A program made the translations under genes and the position numbers. The notes beneath the pieces were generated by a model. That model searched no databases. It saw only the letters and a program-made list of their open reading frames with translations, and had not been told where the DNA came from. A DNA stretch of 64,000 nucleotides from Bolinopsis microptera (lineage: Eukaryota; Ctenophora; Tentaculata; Lobata; Bolinopsidae), in the NCBI RefSeq assembly GCF_026151205.1, contig NC_087077.1, positions 15,040,983 to 15,104,982 of the forward strand, written 5' to 3'. Shown here piece by piece: positions 33,837-44,432 of the stretch (position 1 is its first letter; the number at the start of each line of letters is the position of its first letter).

Positions 33837-34769
33837 TTAGATCTCTTGATGAGATTTAGATTCAGGTCGAGTCTCTTCAGGTTTTGGCGGGTCCAACTCA
33901 TCCATCATCTCCGCAACCTTACCTTCCTTCTGTGTCATTACAACAGTGAACTCGGGCGTCATGTTAAAGCAAGTATCATCTCCGCAACCTTACCTTCCTT
34001 CTGTGTCATTACAACAGTGAACTCGGGCGTCATGTTAAAGCAAGTACTCATCCATCATCTCCGCAACCTCACCTTCCTTCTGTGTCATTACAACAGTGAA
34101 CTCGGGCGTCATGTTAAAGCAAGTACTCATCCATCATCTCCGCAACCTTACCTTCCTTCTGTGTCATGACAACAGTGAACTCGGGCGTCATGTTAAAGTA
34201 AGTACTCATCCATCATCTCCGCAACCTTACCTTCCTTCTGTGTCATGACAACAGTGAACTCGGGCGTCATGTTAAAGCAAGTACTCATCCATCATCTCCG
34301 CAACCTTACCTTCCTTCTGTGTCATTACAACAGTGAACTCGGGCGTCATGTTAAAGTAAGTATCATCCTGAACTGCAGAACTGGGGGTCAGGAAGGGTTC
34401 AGCAACCATCTCCTTGTTATATTCCTTCCACAGCTCCACATACTGCCGATCCGTTTCTACTCTCAGCATTTTCAGCATGAGCGCCTTGAAGTTGTTGCTG
34501 GACACGGTGTGTCGCTGTCTACGGTTGCTGGGAGCCAGGGACCCGGCAATAGCGGCCACTATAGTGGTGATAGCTGCTAAAACGGTTGGTATGTAGACGT
34601 TTGTGAGAACGGGGAGCAGAGTGGAAATGGTTGTTAGAGCTGAGAGCACGATCAAAGTTAATGTGAAAACAGTTTTTATAGTGTCCCAATATTCTGCTTC
34701 TTTAGCGTGAGAGTCGGCTTTGGATTTCGTTGTACTGACATATGATAACCAGTTCTCGGCTATGCCCAT
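33837..34769 (-). pseudogene. Fourth SLATT-like two-TM gene copy, C-terminus disrupted by 79-bp tandem duplications
   Basis: ATG at 34769, preceded by an intron-acceptor-like TTCATTCTAG in the 5' leader as in its paralogues. It encodes MGIAENWLSYVS, a helix with Ala/Lys/Glu, TM1 (TLTLIVLSALTTISTLLPVL), TM2 (TVLAAITTIVAAIAGSLAP), Asn-Arg-Arg-Gln and a C-terminal helix pair, about 55-60% identical by eye to the three tandem copies. A stop at 34272-34274 ends it at 165 aa. The sequence coding for MTPEFTVVMTQKEGKVAEMM has been duplicated: six copies lie at 33904-34370 with spacings 79, 79, 79, 79 and 71 bp. The unit length is not a multiple of three, so frame is lost. The original end (DELDPPKPEETRPESK, stop at 33837-33839) survives beyond the array. 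It could still make a shortened protein. Confidence 0.7.
33901..34370 (-). repeat. 79-bp tandem array derived from coding sequence
   Basis: Six copies of a unit containing CATCATCTCCGCAACC and AACTCGGGCGTCATGTT, at spacings 71, 79, 79, 79 and 79 bp. The net length change (387 bp) is divisible by three, but internal stops remain. Confidence 0.92.
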
Positions 34770-35494
34770 TATTGTTGGTGCTATCTATTTCTAGAATGAA
34801 ATCGTTTATTTGCAAAGAGTACCAATTAAGATTGACGTAAAACAAAGTCTTGTTCCAGAAAGAAACATTGAAGAGGAAGGTAAGTGTAAGATTTAATTGT
34901 ATCAATACAGACAGTTGAAAGAGATGACAAAATATCAACTGTGTTTTTCTAGCTGCCAAACCAGCCTGTACTTTATAAAACTTTAATAGGACTCTAACAG
35001 TAATACTATCTAACATTTAACAAAGCAATTTATTTTAATCATCCACATTCCACATCAGTAAAATGCCAATAAATTTGATGTGGATTAATTTCTATATTAA
35101 TCAACGTATCTATATTCTATTTAAAGTTTACATTTTAACTTTTCAAGACAACAGGCTATTATACAATTAATAATACTATCGCTGGAGTGCTTTTCACTTA
35201 TAACAGAATTTAGAATTTTAACGTCAACTGGCTCTGACTACATTGCCAGCTATTCAAAGCAAATAGTACAATAACTTAATACAAAATAGTAGATATGTGG
35301 GTAGTAATATAACTTACCGGTTAACCCTCTGTTTACAGAATCATTTGTTCAACCATCAACGTCTCCCACATCGAGCCTGATGAATAGATTCTAGTCTAAC
35401 AATATGTTTCAATGACAAGATGTACTGGATTAGGATATAACTATAATACAGTGTGGGCCAAAAGTCAGTACCCATACGTTGGCCTTTAATATAC

Positions 35495-36101
35495 CTTACA
35501 AGACATATTTATTTAACGTACGAAATGTGGCGGTTTTCCGAAAATTTCGCCATATTTTCGGACCGCCAAAATTTCGGTCGTCGTAATAGAATCCGTCGCA
35601 TTATCTTTTAGCTTATTTCAATGACTGTGCCTTCACTGCTTTATTTTGTTTCTAAAAAGTAATATCAAGTAAAATAAATAAATAAATTATGGCATCTTGG
35701 GACAAATTATCACCACACCAATGACGAATTGAATGTCAAGCAATACAGTTTAAATTTGCATTAAAATACATGTATGTGCTAACATGAAAGTCTTACAGTC
35801 TTAATACAGACTAAGTTTGAACATGATTTTAGTTTTACTTAACGGGTGATACTCGTAAAATATCTGTTCCATATATTGGACCGTCGACGAGTCCAACTCG
35901 TCCTGGTAGGTTGTAAACCTACAAGATTTTACCGAATTTCAGAAATTTCCTTACTGCTTACTGTCACAAAAAATGATGAAAAATACCCTTATTTTCTGTG
36001 ACGTCCGAAATTTGACGGTTTTTGTTCAATTTCGCCATATTTTCGGACCGCCAAAATTTCGGTCGTCGCAAATTAGGCCGCCATAAATATGTCTTGTAAG
36101 G
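35495..36101. mobile_element. MITE F copy 1 (TA target site)
   Basis: Ends CCTTACAAGACATATTTAT in inverted orientation, flanked by TA. Subterminal text TTCGCCATATTTTCGGACCG and CCAAAATTTCGGTCGTCG occurs at both ends in the same direction. The second copy at 55321-55826 is almost identical but lacks the 93-bp insertion E. Confidence 0.8.
35832..35924. mobile_element. MITE E copy 1, inserted in F copy 1
   Basis: A 93-bp insert absent from the other F copy, with GATTTTA repeated on both sides (35825-35831 and 35925-35931). It contains the hairpins GAGTCCAACTCGTC and TAGGTTGTAAACCTACAA. The second copy is at 62284-62799. Confidence 0.7.
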
Positions 36102-36604
36102 TAAAAGACGGCGGAGGTATAAGACCCAACGTATGGGTACTGACTTTTGGCCCACCCTGTATTATACCTTTTCTAATCAGTAACCGAATATCAACAGTTC
36201 AGTGTCATATTGAATTGAAGTTAAACTCGGCCGTCATGTATCCGCAGATGAGTTCGATTGAGGTGTAGCGGGGACTTTACAGCTGGCCGCCTTCAGCAGA
36301 TCCTTCTTAGTGACTTCCTTCTTCGGGAAACGCCTGTTGTTTGCTCTTACCAGGAAAAGTTTCCAGAAAAGGCGAAAATTCATTCTCAAAAATTATTTTT
36401 GAGTATTTTTGGACCACATTGCACTGATATGTAGAATATAGTTTATAGTTATCTACAATGTAATTATTTTAAGCCATAATCCTGGTACCTATATATAATG
36501 GGGGCTAACCTAAACCCACGAATACAAGCCGACCATATTTACGGGTTCTGATCAACAGAAATAAATTTAGAATCGGTCACACAAAAAAAAACAGTTTTGT
36601 TCTT

Positions 36605-39385
36605 GGCACTATCCGTCGCGGAGCCGCCGGACTCCGAGCGGACTCCGAGCGGACTCCGGCGGAGCCGCTGGACTCCGAGCGGATTCCGGCGGTGCTCCGA
36701 GCGGATTCCGGCGGTGCTCCGCCAAAATGTATTTACACTGGACTCGAGTACATTTTGGCGGACTCCGAGCGGAGCCGAGCGGACTCCGAGCGGACTTTAA
36801 AGTCCGCCGCGGACTCCGAGCGGCTCCGAGGCGGCTCGGCGGAGTGTCCGCCGCGGACTAAGCCACTAGGCGGACTCCGGTCCGGCGGAGTGCTTGGCGG
36901 ACTCCGCCGGACCTCTCCGCCAGACTTGAATCCGGCGGAGTCCGCCGGACTCCAACAGAGTCCACTGACTTCCGACCTCCGACTTCCGACCCTCGGCTAA
37001 ATTTGTCACGTGACATACAACATAGCATTTTGCAATATTGTGGTCAGATGAAAAGGTCGCTAGTGATAAACCTTAACCATTACCCTCACAATGTCAATAG
37101 TGTACAACTCTAGTCCTAACTTTGACCCTATAATGTATAAACGTTGACCCTAACCCTCCACCAAACCGTCCGCAGCGAAATATCAATGTCATTGACTGGT
37201 CACGTGACCAAAACAATTTTTGTCATATTATCTCATATAGGGAAGCGTTTTTAGTTTTACCCTACACGTTGCATGTGGCGTCATTCGGCCGGATCCCAGC
37301 AAGCAAAAATACGTCGACCATCACAGACGACGCCAGCCAGCACTCTCTACGCTCTTCGAGCTCCGATCGTCCTGTGACGAAGTAAGGACGAAGCCTGAGG
37401 TCCTCAGGTAACATCGACCACCGATTGAAAATTCAAAGATTTTTTGACATAAAGGTCAAATGTAAAACTAAAATCTTGATGTTGATTGATTGACGACGTC
37501 AATTTTTGAGCACAGCGAGAGCGCATGCGGAAAAGGACCGCGTAGCTAGTCAAGATGTTGATAAATATTTGGCTTGTGGCGCGATGTGTTGCTCTAAGTA
37601 TAGCCCTCTCGCTTGCAGTGGCGTGCGACCGCCGGAAATGACTTGTGGAACAAGCGCGCCCGCAGCGGCGCGAAAGCACCTGGTTAGCTAGATGAACGCG
37701 ATGTGCCTTGCATTGTAGGATGAAATCCTACTAGCTGACGCCACTCGCAGCTGTGATGTTCGCTGTACGTCAGCGATCGAAATTTATACGCGTATCACCC
37801 GTTAAGATGTGCCACCCGACGCGCCACGCAATTTTTCTCGTTGCTCGTCGCACGTCGACGAACAACGAACAACGAAGCTCGTTGCGACGCGCAATGAGCT
37901 GCCAGGCTAGGACATCGTCCTGGTCCAACAAATTTTGGCGAGCGCGAGCGATTTTCTCCAAAAATTTAATGAGGGCGCCGACTTCCACTCTGGCTAGGTT
38001 TCTTTTTATAGGGGGTGCACGATAAAAATAATGTTGCTTGGATTTAAAAAAATTTTGTACCACTGTTTTCTAGAGACTGTGAGAATTTTCACAATACCAA
38101 ATTTGTTATACCTTTTTGGAAAGATCAGTGAGTTTCGCCTAGGTGCCATATTTGATGGTGCGCGGCTTTTAGAGCAAAAGTAGCTGTAAAAGTCGCGTAA
38201 TTTGACCAAATTCGTCCAAATTTAACCATTTTTGTCGTATTATTCGGATTTATCTTCAGTTCCTTAAATGAGATCATTCTGGAAATTGGCGACGACCTTC
38301 CAATTGGGCTTTCACAACTGTCCGAAAAATTTGGTGGATATCGGAGTTGATATAGTAATAAAAATGGGGCAAAATACGCTGCTTTTAGCTGTAACATAAT
38401 GTCTGATGGTTGGATATGCTTTAAATTTTTCGGACACTTTCCTTGTAAGTTTATATATGAGTAAGCTTACCAATTTTTGTTGCAATTGGAGGTCGGGAAG
38501 GATACTCTATATCTATTTGTTTGAAGAAAATTGTGCTGGCCGAAATTAGCGCTAAAAAACCATCCTTCGATGTTACCTGAGGACCTCAGGCTTCGTCCTT
38601 ACTTCGTCACAGGACGATCGCGCGGAGCTCGACGAGCGTAGAGCATAGAGAGTGCTGGCGTCGTCCTGTGATGGTCGACGTATTTTTGCTTGCTGGGATC
38701 CGGCCGAATGACGCCACATGCAACGTGTAGGGTAAAACTAAAAACGCTTCCCTATATGAGATAATATGACAAAAATTGTTTTGGTCACGTGACCAGTCAA
38801 TGACATTGATATTTCGCTGCTGGCGGTTTGGTGGAGGGTTAGGGTCAACGTTTATACATTATAGGGTCAAAGTTAGGACTAGAGTTGTACACTATTGACA
38901 TTGTGAGGGTAATGGTTAAGGTTTATCACTAGCGACCTTTTCATCTGACCACAATATTGCAAAATGCTATTGGCTATGTTGTATGTCACGTGACAAATTT
39001 AGCCGAGGGTCGGAAGTCGGAAGTCAGTGGACTCTGTTGGAGTCCGGCGGACTCCGAGCGGAGTCCAAGCTCCGCCGGACTCCGCCGGATTCAAGTCTGG
39101 CGGAGAGGTCCGGCGGAGTCCGCCAAGCACTCCGCCGGAGTCCGCGGCGGACCGAGTCCGCCTAGTTGCTTAGTCCGCGGCGGACACTCCGCCGAGCCGT
39201 CGCGGAGCCGCTCGGAGTCCGCGGCGGACTTTAAAGTCCGCTCGGAGTCCGCTCGGCTCGGCTCCGCTCGGAGTCCGCCAAAATGTACTCGAGTCCAGTG
39301 TAAATACATTTTGGCGGAGCACCGCCGGAGTCCGCTCGGAGTCCGGCGGCTCCGCCGCGGACTCTACTCCGCGACGGATAGTGCC
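36605..39385. mobile_element. 2.78-kb element with ~0.8-kb inverted arms and 8-bp TSD
   Basis: Left arm 36605-37413 and right arm ~38569-39385 are inverted copies, starting GGCACTATCCGTCGCGGAG at each end. The direct repeat TTGTTCTT flanks both sides (36597-36604 and 39386-39393). The outer ~400 bp of each arm are GC-rich runs of GGACTCCGAGC/GGCGGAGTCCG; the inner ~400 bp include TTTGTCACGTGAC and GATCCGGCCGAATGACGCC. The ~1.15-kb centre encodes no protein I recognise and includes repeat B copy 1. An 8-bp TSD with long arms fits a foldback or long-TIR MULE/hAT-type non-autonomous element. Confidence 0.8.
38012..38570 (+). repeat. Dispersed repeat B, copy 1
   Basis: Runs from GGTGCACGATAAAAATAA to GCCGAAATTAGCGCTAAAAAAC and is >90% identical by eye to 40105-40665. 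A third, inverted and interrupted copy lies at 61150-62276. Non-coding. Confidence 0.85.
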
Positions 39386-39667
39386 TTGTTCTTGTACTAA
39401 GGTCATGGTGTAAAATGGTGTAAAGTGGTGAATTTTTTATGGTGAATTTGGTCGAGAAATTGGAACATTTCACCATTTTTCACCATTTTTTAGATTTTTA
39501 TCCCCATTCTTTCTACCAAAGCATCTGGGCGATAAACAATTTCCAAGAAGAGACTGCTATTGTAAGCGATAAATTACCCCTTGAATTATGGTCCTACACT
39601 TCTTAAATCTTTAAATAAAACACACGTTTTAAGATAAAAGTTGAATATAAAAATTAAAATAGATATC

Positions 39668-40000
39668 TCAGAACTCCTGTGCGTCAGGATTTGCTTGATT
39701 GTATTCCCAACGCTCCTCTGCCTCCTCCTCTTCATTCTTCTTCTTCTCTTCTTCTTATTGCTTCCTCACTTTCTCCTCTTCCTCTCTCATTTCCCTCATA
39801 TTCCTGACAATACGATCAACCTCCTCCTCCTTCTTCTTTTTCTCTTCTTCTGTCTCTTCAGCGTACCTCCAGCGACCGCATTCCCAGCAGTGGGATCTTC
39901 TCATGAAGTTATTCGTCTGACACCTACACACCCAATCCCCAGGCAGTCTTTCTAGGGAGGTGTCGTCCTGTTTTGATCCACCACACTGCGTAGTAGTACA
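39668..40000 (-). CDS. RanBP2-type zinc finger plus acidic coiled coil, exon or gene fragment
   Basis: On the minus strand, one frame encodes GDWVCRCQTNNFMRRSHC then WECGRWR. This matches the RanBP2 zinc-finger pattern (Trp-x-Cys, Cys, Asn-Phe, Arg-Arg, Cys-x-x-Cys), though the first pair is Cys-x-Cys rather than Cys-x2-4-Cys. A Glu/Lys-rich helix follows (EEVDRIVRNMREMREEEEKV). The frame has a TAA at 39755-39757 and then continues in the same style to a second stop at 39668-39670. No ATG or sure splice site is visible at the upstream side, so this is a terminal exon or a decayed copy. RanBP2 fingers bind RNA or ubiquitin in other proteins; the role here is unknown. Confidence 0.45.
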
Positions 40001-40104
40001 TCAACATCACTTTTAATTTCTAACCCGCGTCCATAGGCATCTATCTCTTCAAAGAAAGCCAGGTACAACTTTGTATCACGTGGTGACCCCCACTGTCGCT
40101 AGGA

Positions 40105-40665
40105 GGTGCACGATAAAAATAAACTTGCTCGGATTTAAAAAAATTTTGTACCACTGTTTTCTAGAGATTGTGAGAATTTCCCCAATACCAAATTTGTCAT
40201 ACCTTTTTGGAAAGATCAGTGAGTTTCGCCTAGGTGCCATATTTGATGGTGCGCGGCTTTTGGAGCAAAAGTAGCTGTAAAAGTCGCGTAATTTGACCAA
40301 ATTCGTCCAAATTTGACCATTTTTGTCGTATTATTCGGATTTATCTTCAGTTCCTTAAATGAGATCATTCTGGAAATTGGCAACGACCTTCCAATAGGGC
40401 TTTCACAACTGTCCGAAAAATTTGGTGGATATCGGAGTTGATATAGTGATCAAAATGGGGCAAAATACGCTACTTTTAGCTGTAACACTAACATAATGTC
40501 TGATGATTGGATATGCTTTAAATTTTTCGGACACTTTCCTTGTAAGTCTTTAAGTAAGCCTACCAATTTTTGTTGCAATTGGAGGTCGGGAAGGATACTC
40601 AATATCTATTTGTTTGAAGAAAATTGTGCTGGCCGAAATTAGCGCTAAAAAACCATCCTACAGTC
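40105..40665 (+). repeat. Dispersed repeat B, copy 2
   Basis: Near-identical to copy 1 from GGTGCACGATAAAAATAA to GCGCTAAAAAACCATCC. It continues into CGGCTCACTGTCGATGGCGC, which also borders copy 3 near 61150-61180, so the full repeat is longer than in copy 1. Confidence 0.85.
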
Positions 40666-40890
40666 AGCACGCGCGGCTCACTGTCGATGGCGCACTACCT
40701 ACTGTCGCTTCACTATAGAGTTTCACTATAGAGTTTCTACGATACAGGGGGAGCCGCGCACTCGTGCGCGTCGGGTCATACAACGTATGACAAGTACAAC
40801 TTCAGTGCGTGGTTGTAGTGGAACTTGGTTGCCTTTACTAAAGGTTTTAAAAACTTCTCCAAGGGCCCCTGAGTGGGTTCCTCCTCTGCA

Positions 40891-41480
40891 TTATCTGCTA
40901 ATGCTTTCTCTGCTCTTCTTTGTCTTCTCCTCTAATTCTCGCACAGCCTCCTTAGGTTTAATCCTTTCTCTTTCTGCGGCAGCAACTGCTTCGGACACCT
41001 GGTGCTTTGATGATTTAAAGTTGTCCGAGTCTATCGCTGCTTTCATCGCAATATATAGCTCTTTGGTTGGTGGCCTAAGGGTGCCCTTTCCAAAGTATTT
41101 ATACAGATAACGGTTTTCTGTGGACCCTCTTGGTAGTTGATTATGGAGGAGGACATTGATAATTTCAGACATAGGAGGATAGTCTAGCGTCCCGGCCATC
41201 CTGTTGGCTTTTATTAATTTAACAACGAAAATGTCCCTTGTTTTTATCTTAGCGGCGGGGCTAATGACACCTTTATTCTTAGGGTTCTTCTTGGGACCTT
41301 GCTTCTTCAAGGAGTCTTTCTTGTGATCATTCTTCTTTTTCTTACTAATACTAGGACCAGAACCCTCTGTACTTGAACTTGTAGGTCTCTTTCCAGTGGT
41401 AGAACTGGACACATCTGATGAAGATGTCCTCCTTTGATCACCCTCAATTGCATCATCAAATAGAGGGGCTGAATCAGAGG
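40891..41480 (-). pseudogene. Lys-rich protein fragment of unknown family, frameshifted at its C-terminus
   Basis: The frame opens after an acceptor-like TTTTCTCAG near 41483 and has no ATG at the start, so it looks like an internal or terminal exon. It encodes an acidic and Ser/Thr-rich lead, a Lys-rich basic stretch (SKKKKNDHKKDSLKKQG), a compact region IKTRDIFVVKLIKANRMAGT to GTLRPPTKELYIAMKAAID, then a coiled-coil-like helix. After the stop at ~40891 the same style continues in another frame (EKALADNAEEEPTQGPLEKF, to a stop near 40788), pointing to one frameshift. It lies between the zinc-finger fragment and the Harbinger-like fragment on the same strand, so the three may be parts of one mobile element. 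Confidence 0.4.
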
Positions 41481-41658
41481 TTATGACTGAGAAAAGGATG
41501 TTAGTTCAAGGAATATAGAGCAGGTATGACATGGGGAGGCTGAAAATTAGAAACATTAATTAGTCTCGAAATAACAGGTCATTGAATCATGCAATTATTG
41601 GGTGATTGAATAAGACATTCGAAACGAAACAATAAAACAACAAGTTAACAGTTAACTA

Positions 41659-41815
41659 ACTGTCACCAAGATGTAAATCAGATCGAACGAGAAATTAGAT
41701 CGAACGAGAAATTAGATCGAACGGCGTCTCAATTCGATCTGATTTACATCTTGGTGACAGTAACTGTCACCAAGATGTAAATCAGATCGAACGAGAAATT
41801 AACAGTTTCTAAACT
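41659..41815. mobile_element. Inverted-repeat MITE (ACTGTCACCAAGATG ends), with an extra half copy
   Basis: ACTGTCACCAAGATGTAAAT reads forward at 41659, inverted to 41764 and forward again from 41767. GAACGAGAAATTAGATC units lie inside. The ACTGTCACCAAGATG end also appears at ~56028. It breaks the Harbinger-like coding fragment next to it. Confidence 0.65.
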
Positions 41816-42014
41816 GAGAAAGTAACGGCTCTACAGATTGGAGGATCAGAAGAAAACCATCTTTCTTAACACGAAAACAGTGATAAAAATCTACGTCATG
41901 GTAGGTCTCAAGTGGATTCAGTCGATCTCTTAATGTAGCAGGCCTGCGATGAACACCTCTAGAAACTTCCAACTGCAGTTGCTGTAGGTCTAACAAGTCA
42001 TCAAAATCATCCAT
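41812..42014 (-). pseudogene. PIF/Harbinger-like transposase N-terminal fragment
   Basis: ATG at 42014 starts MDDFDDLLDLQQLQLEVSRG, followed by RDRLNPLETYHDVDFYHCFR and KKDGFLLILQSVEPLL. This resembles the region before the nuclease domain in HARBI1-like proteins (Arg-Asp-Arg, Asn/Asp-Pro-Leu-Glu, Asp-x-Asp-Phe, then an Arg/Lys helix). The reading frame runs into the inverted-repeat MITE at 41815 and stops, so the DDE nuclease is absent. Confidence 0.55.
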
Positions 42015-43990
42015 TTTTCTGGATCTTAACAAAATTGCAATGAACTAGGCAATATTAGGAAATTGCAGGTCTTTTGAATTTCAAAGGGAGTACAAAATAG
42101 CAAACAAACGAAAACGGACAATCGGATAAGGGCACATTCGCAAGCATCTGATCAATTTCAAACAGTCACCTCCAAAGTTCTTACATCTACATCCTTCACC
42201 AAAACTGGTTTGTCCGCTTTTTATTACTAATTTCCCGCTGAAAGTGTCACATCAGTGATCAAACATTGGTGAATACCATTTTGAGTTATAGGTCGACCTC
42301 CCACTTAGAGCATAGGTGGGATGCCAACCTATAAATTAAAGTACGACCTATTTCCAGTTGGTGAATACGAATTTCGATTAAGGTCCAACTTTTTAAGTGT
42401 CAGGTGTGGCTTCAACCAAAATTCCAATGACACGATTAGTCCCCAACAAGGTCCCCTATAATGACTTGCCTAGGTCGGAACAGTTTAACGATAGCTCAGA
42501 TACATTGAAAAAATTCATTTTCGAAATGGTGAAAAATGGTAAAAATTCTTATGGTGAATCTGGTTGAGAAATTGGAAAATTTCACACTAAGCATAAAACC
42601 CGTTGTTCAGGTAAAGCCAGACACCGTAAGTGTAATAATATCCCATTACCAAGCTACAAGCTACACTTACAACTCATTAGTCACAGCTATAAGCGGCGGG
42701 GTGAAGAGAGTAATATCAACATGTAAGTGTGGCGGTAACTCGGTGAGGAATTTATCACAAGCACAAGTTTAGCTACCACTCCATTATATATACATTTCAC
42801 TCGCTCCCGTTCTCTTTCTTTTGTTATATCACCTGCTGTCCCCTACACTTGCTAAAGACAAAGTTATTCGAACTGGATGTCAACATGTACTTGTATTGTA
42901 CAATTCTTGTACAGTTCACCCCGTACTCAATGTTATTCTTTCCATGGAGTTATTCTGAGTTTTGAGCTTGTTCATTCTCGAGCTGATGCATTAATTTCTT
43001 TGGTTCAGTTTCAATGGTCATCAGACATCATCAATAATACGCCTATACAAGTCATTATATCCAGGTACGTGAGAAATAAGAATGCAACCCATCTTAAACC
43101 TCACTGGGGCATGATTATATAAACTTTAAAATGCGTACATCTAATCGAATAGCTACCTTAATATTAGATTATCAAACTATTTCTAACTGTCTTCTACTGT
43201 TGTGAAGCGGCGACTAGAAATCAACTGAGCATTTTTATTTTGCTCCAGTATAATTCCCATAAGTACGAACTACGATCATCTCGTGATATGTATTTTAGCT
43301 GTTTTGTTAGTTAATTCTGTTTTTTTAATGGAGCAGTTTTGTTAGTGAATTCTGGTTTTTTAATGGAGCAGTTCGGGTGTAACTGTTGGAAGTGGTGGGG
43401 TTACCCGAACCGCCGCGAACTATAGCCAGAGTGCTTTTCAGAGTGCTGGGGCAGGATCAGTACACAGACACTTTGGAGTTTGGACCCAATGCGTTTTAAA
43501 ACCACATTTCCCCAAAATCAGATATGTCTAGTGGTCAATGAAATGTACCTTGATCTTATTAGGCTTGACAGGTTTACTTTATTGGATGTTCTAATAAGAT
43601 TGTTCCCGGGATAGGATTATAGGTGATATGGATTGATACGTTTGGAACAGGAGGAGCGGAATATTGACTGGTATGGAGCCGGTTTTACGGGTTCATATCA
43701 GTAACCTATAACTATATCAGTAATATATTGTCTGCAGTTACTGTGTAGTGTGTACTGATGTCATTGTCCATCAGAAGTTCTAAAACAGGCTTTAAACAAA
43801 TTTGTCTGTCCCACTCCCAGAGCAAACTGTTTCTAAAATTACATTAAACTATTAAAGAGTGGAATGTCCCTCTACTGCTGCACGGCTGCAGGTATAATAA
43901 TTCTTCCTTTGCCCTTTTAATAAGGAGGATACATGTTTTAGTAGTCACCCTCGAATCCTATAATTAACATTTAGTTTGCCACCAAATTTG
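42015..43990. other. Intergenic stretch, nothing firmly recognised
   Basis: AT-rich sequence with only short frames. GGTGAATCTGGTTGAGAAATTGG near 42553 resembles 39439-39470, a small shared repeat. GAATTCTGTTTTTTTAATGG-type text is duplicated near 43310-43370. Confidence 0.35.
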
Positions 43991-44432
43991 CAGCATTTCA
44001 GTCACAGCTAATAACCATTAGGATAGACTTGAAACAGATAGAAGGTCATGTACGTAAAGCTGTTTGGCTTATATCTCTCAAGACTGTGTTGACAGATATA
44101 ATGCATATTTCGACATTTATATACCGCTCACTTTCAGCAATTAGGTCGAATACACTGTCACTAGCGCTTATTTTCAGTTTCTGCCGCGGATGTATTTCTG
44201 AGGCTATTACTCAATTAGTTTTAGCTATTCCCATTTCCCATAATATGTACATAACCTTACTCCATCTCCATATAATTTGAACTTATATTACAACATTATC
44301 ATTTAGTTAAGCCCGCATCGCTTTTGCATGAAAACATTTTGATTTTTTATAGGATAAATTCAAATTTTTCCACTTTGCTTATCACTAATTTTCACCCTTT
44401 CGCTCTAGGACCTATTTCAACAGCCAACAGTT

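Larger units (their letters stand above)
35449..36159. mobile_element. Mariner-like MITE G (TA target site), holding nested elements
   Basis: Inverted ends CAGTGTGGGCCAAAAGTCAG and the complement of CTGACTTTTGGCCCACCCTG extend ~35 bp inward (to ACCCATACGTTGG) and are flanked by TA on both sides, as in Tc1/mariner insertions. Nearly all of the interior is element F. Confidence 0.7.

Noticed and set aside
36597..39476. Arg/Ser-rich frames in the GC-rich arms
   Set aside because: Translations of simple GGACTCCG-type repeats in the inverted arms; they appear in both arms and several frames.
39641..39955. Plus-strand Leu/Ser-rich frames
   Set aside because: Shadow of the Glu/Lys-rich coiled-coil sequence on the minus strand.
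42536..43122. Small plus-strand frames as possible genes
   Set aside because: No homology that I recognise, no splice context and no conservation within the window.
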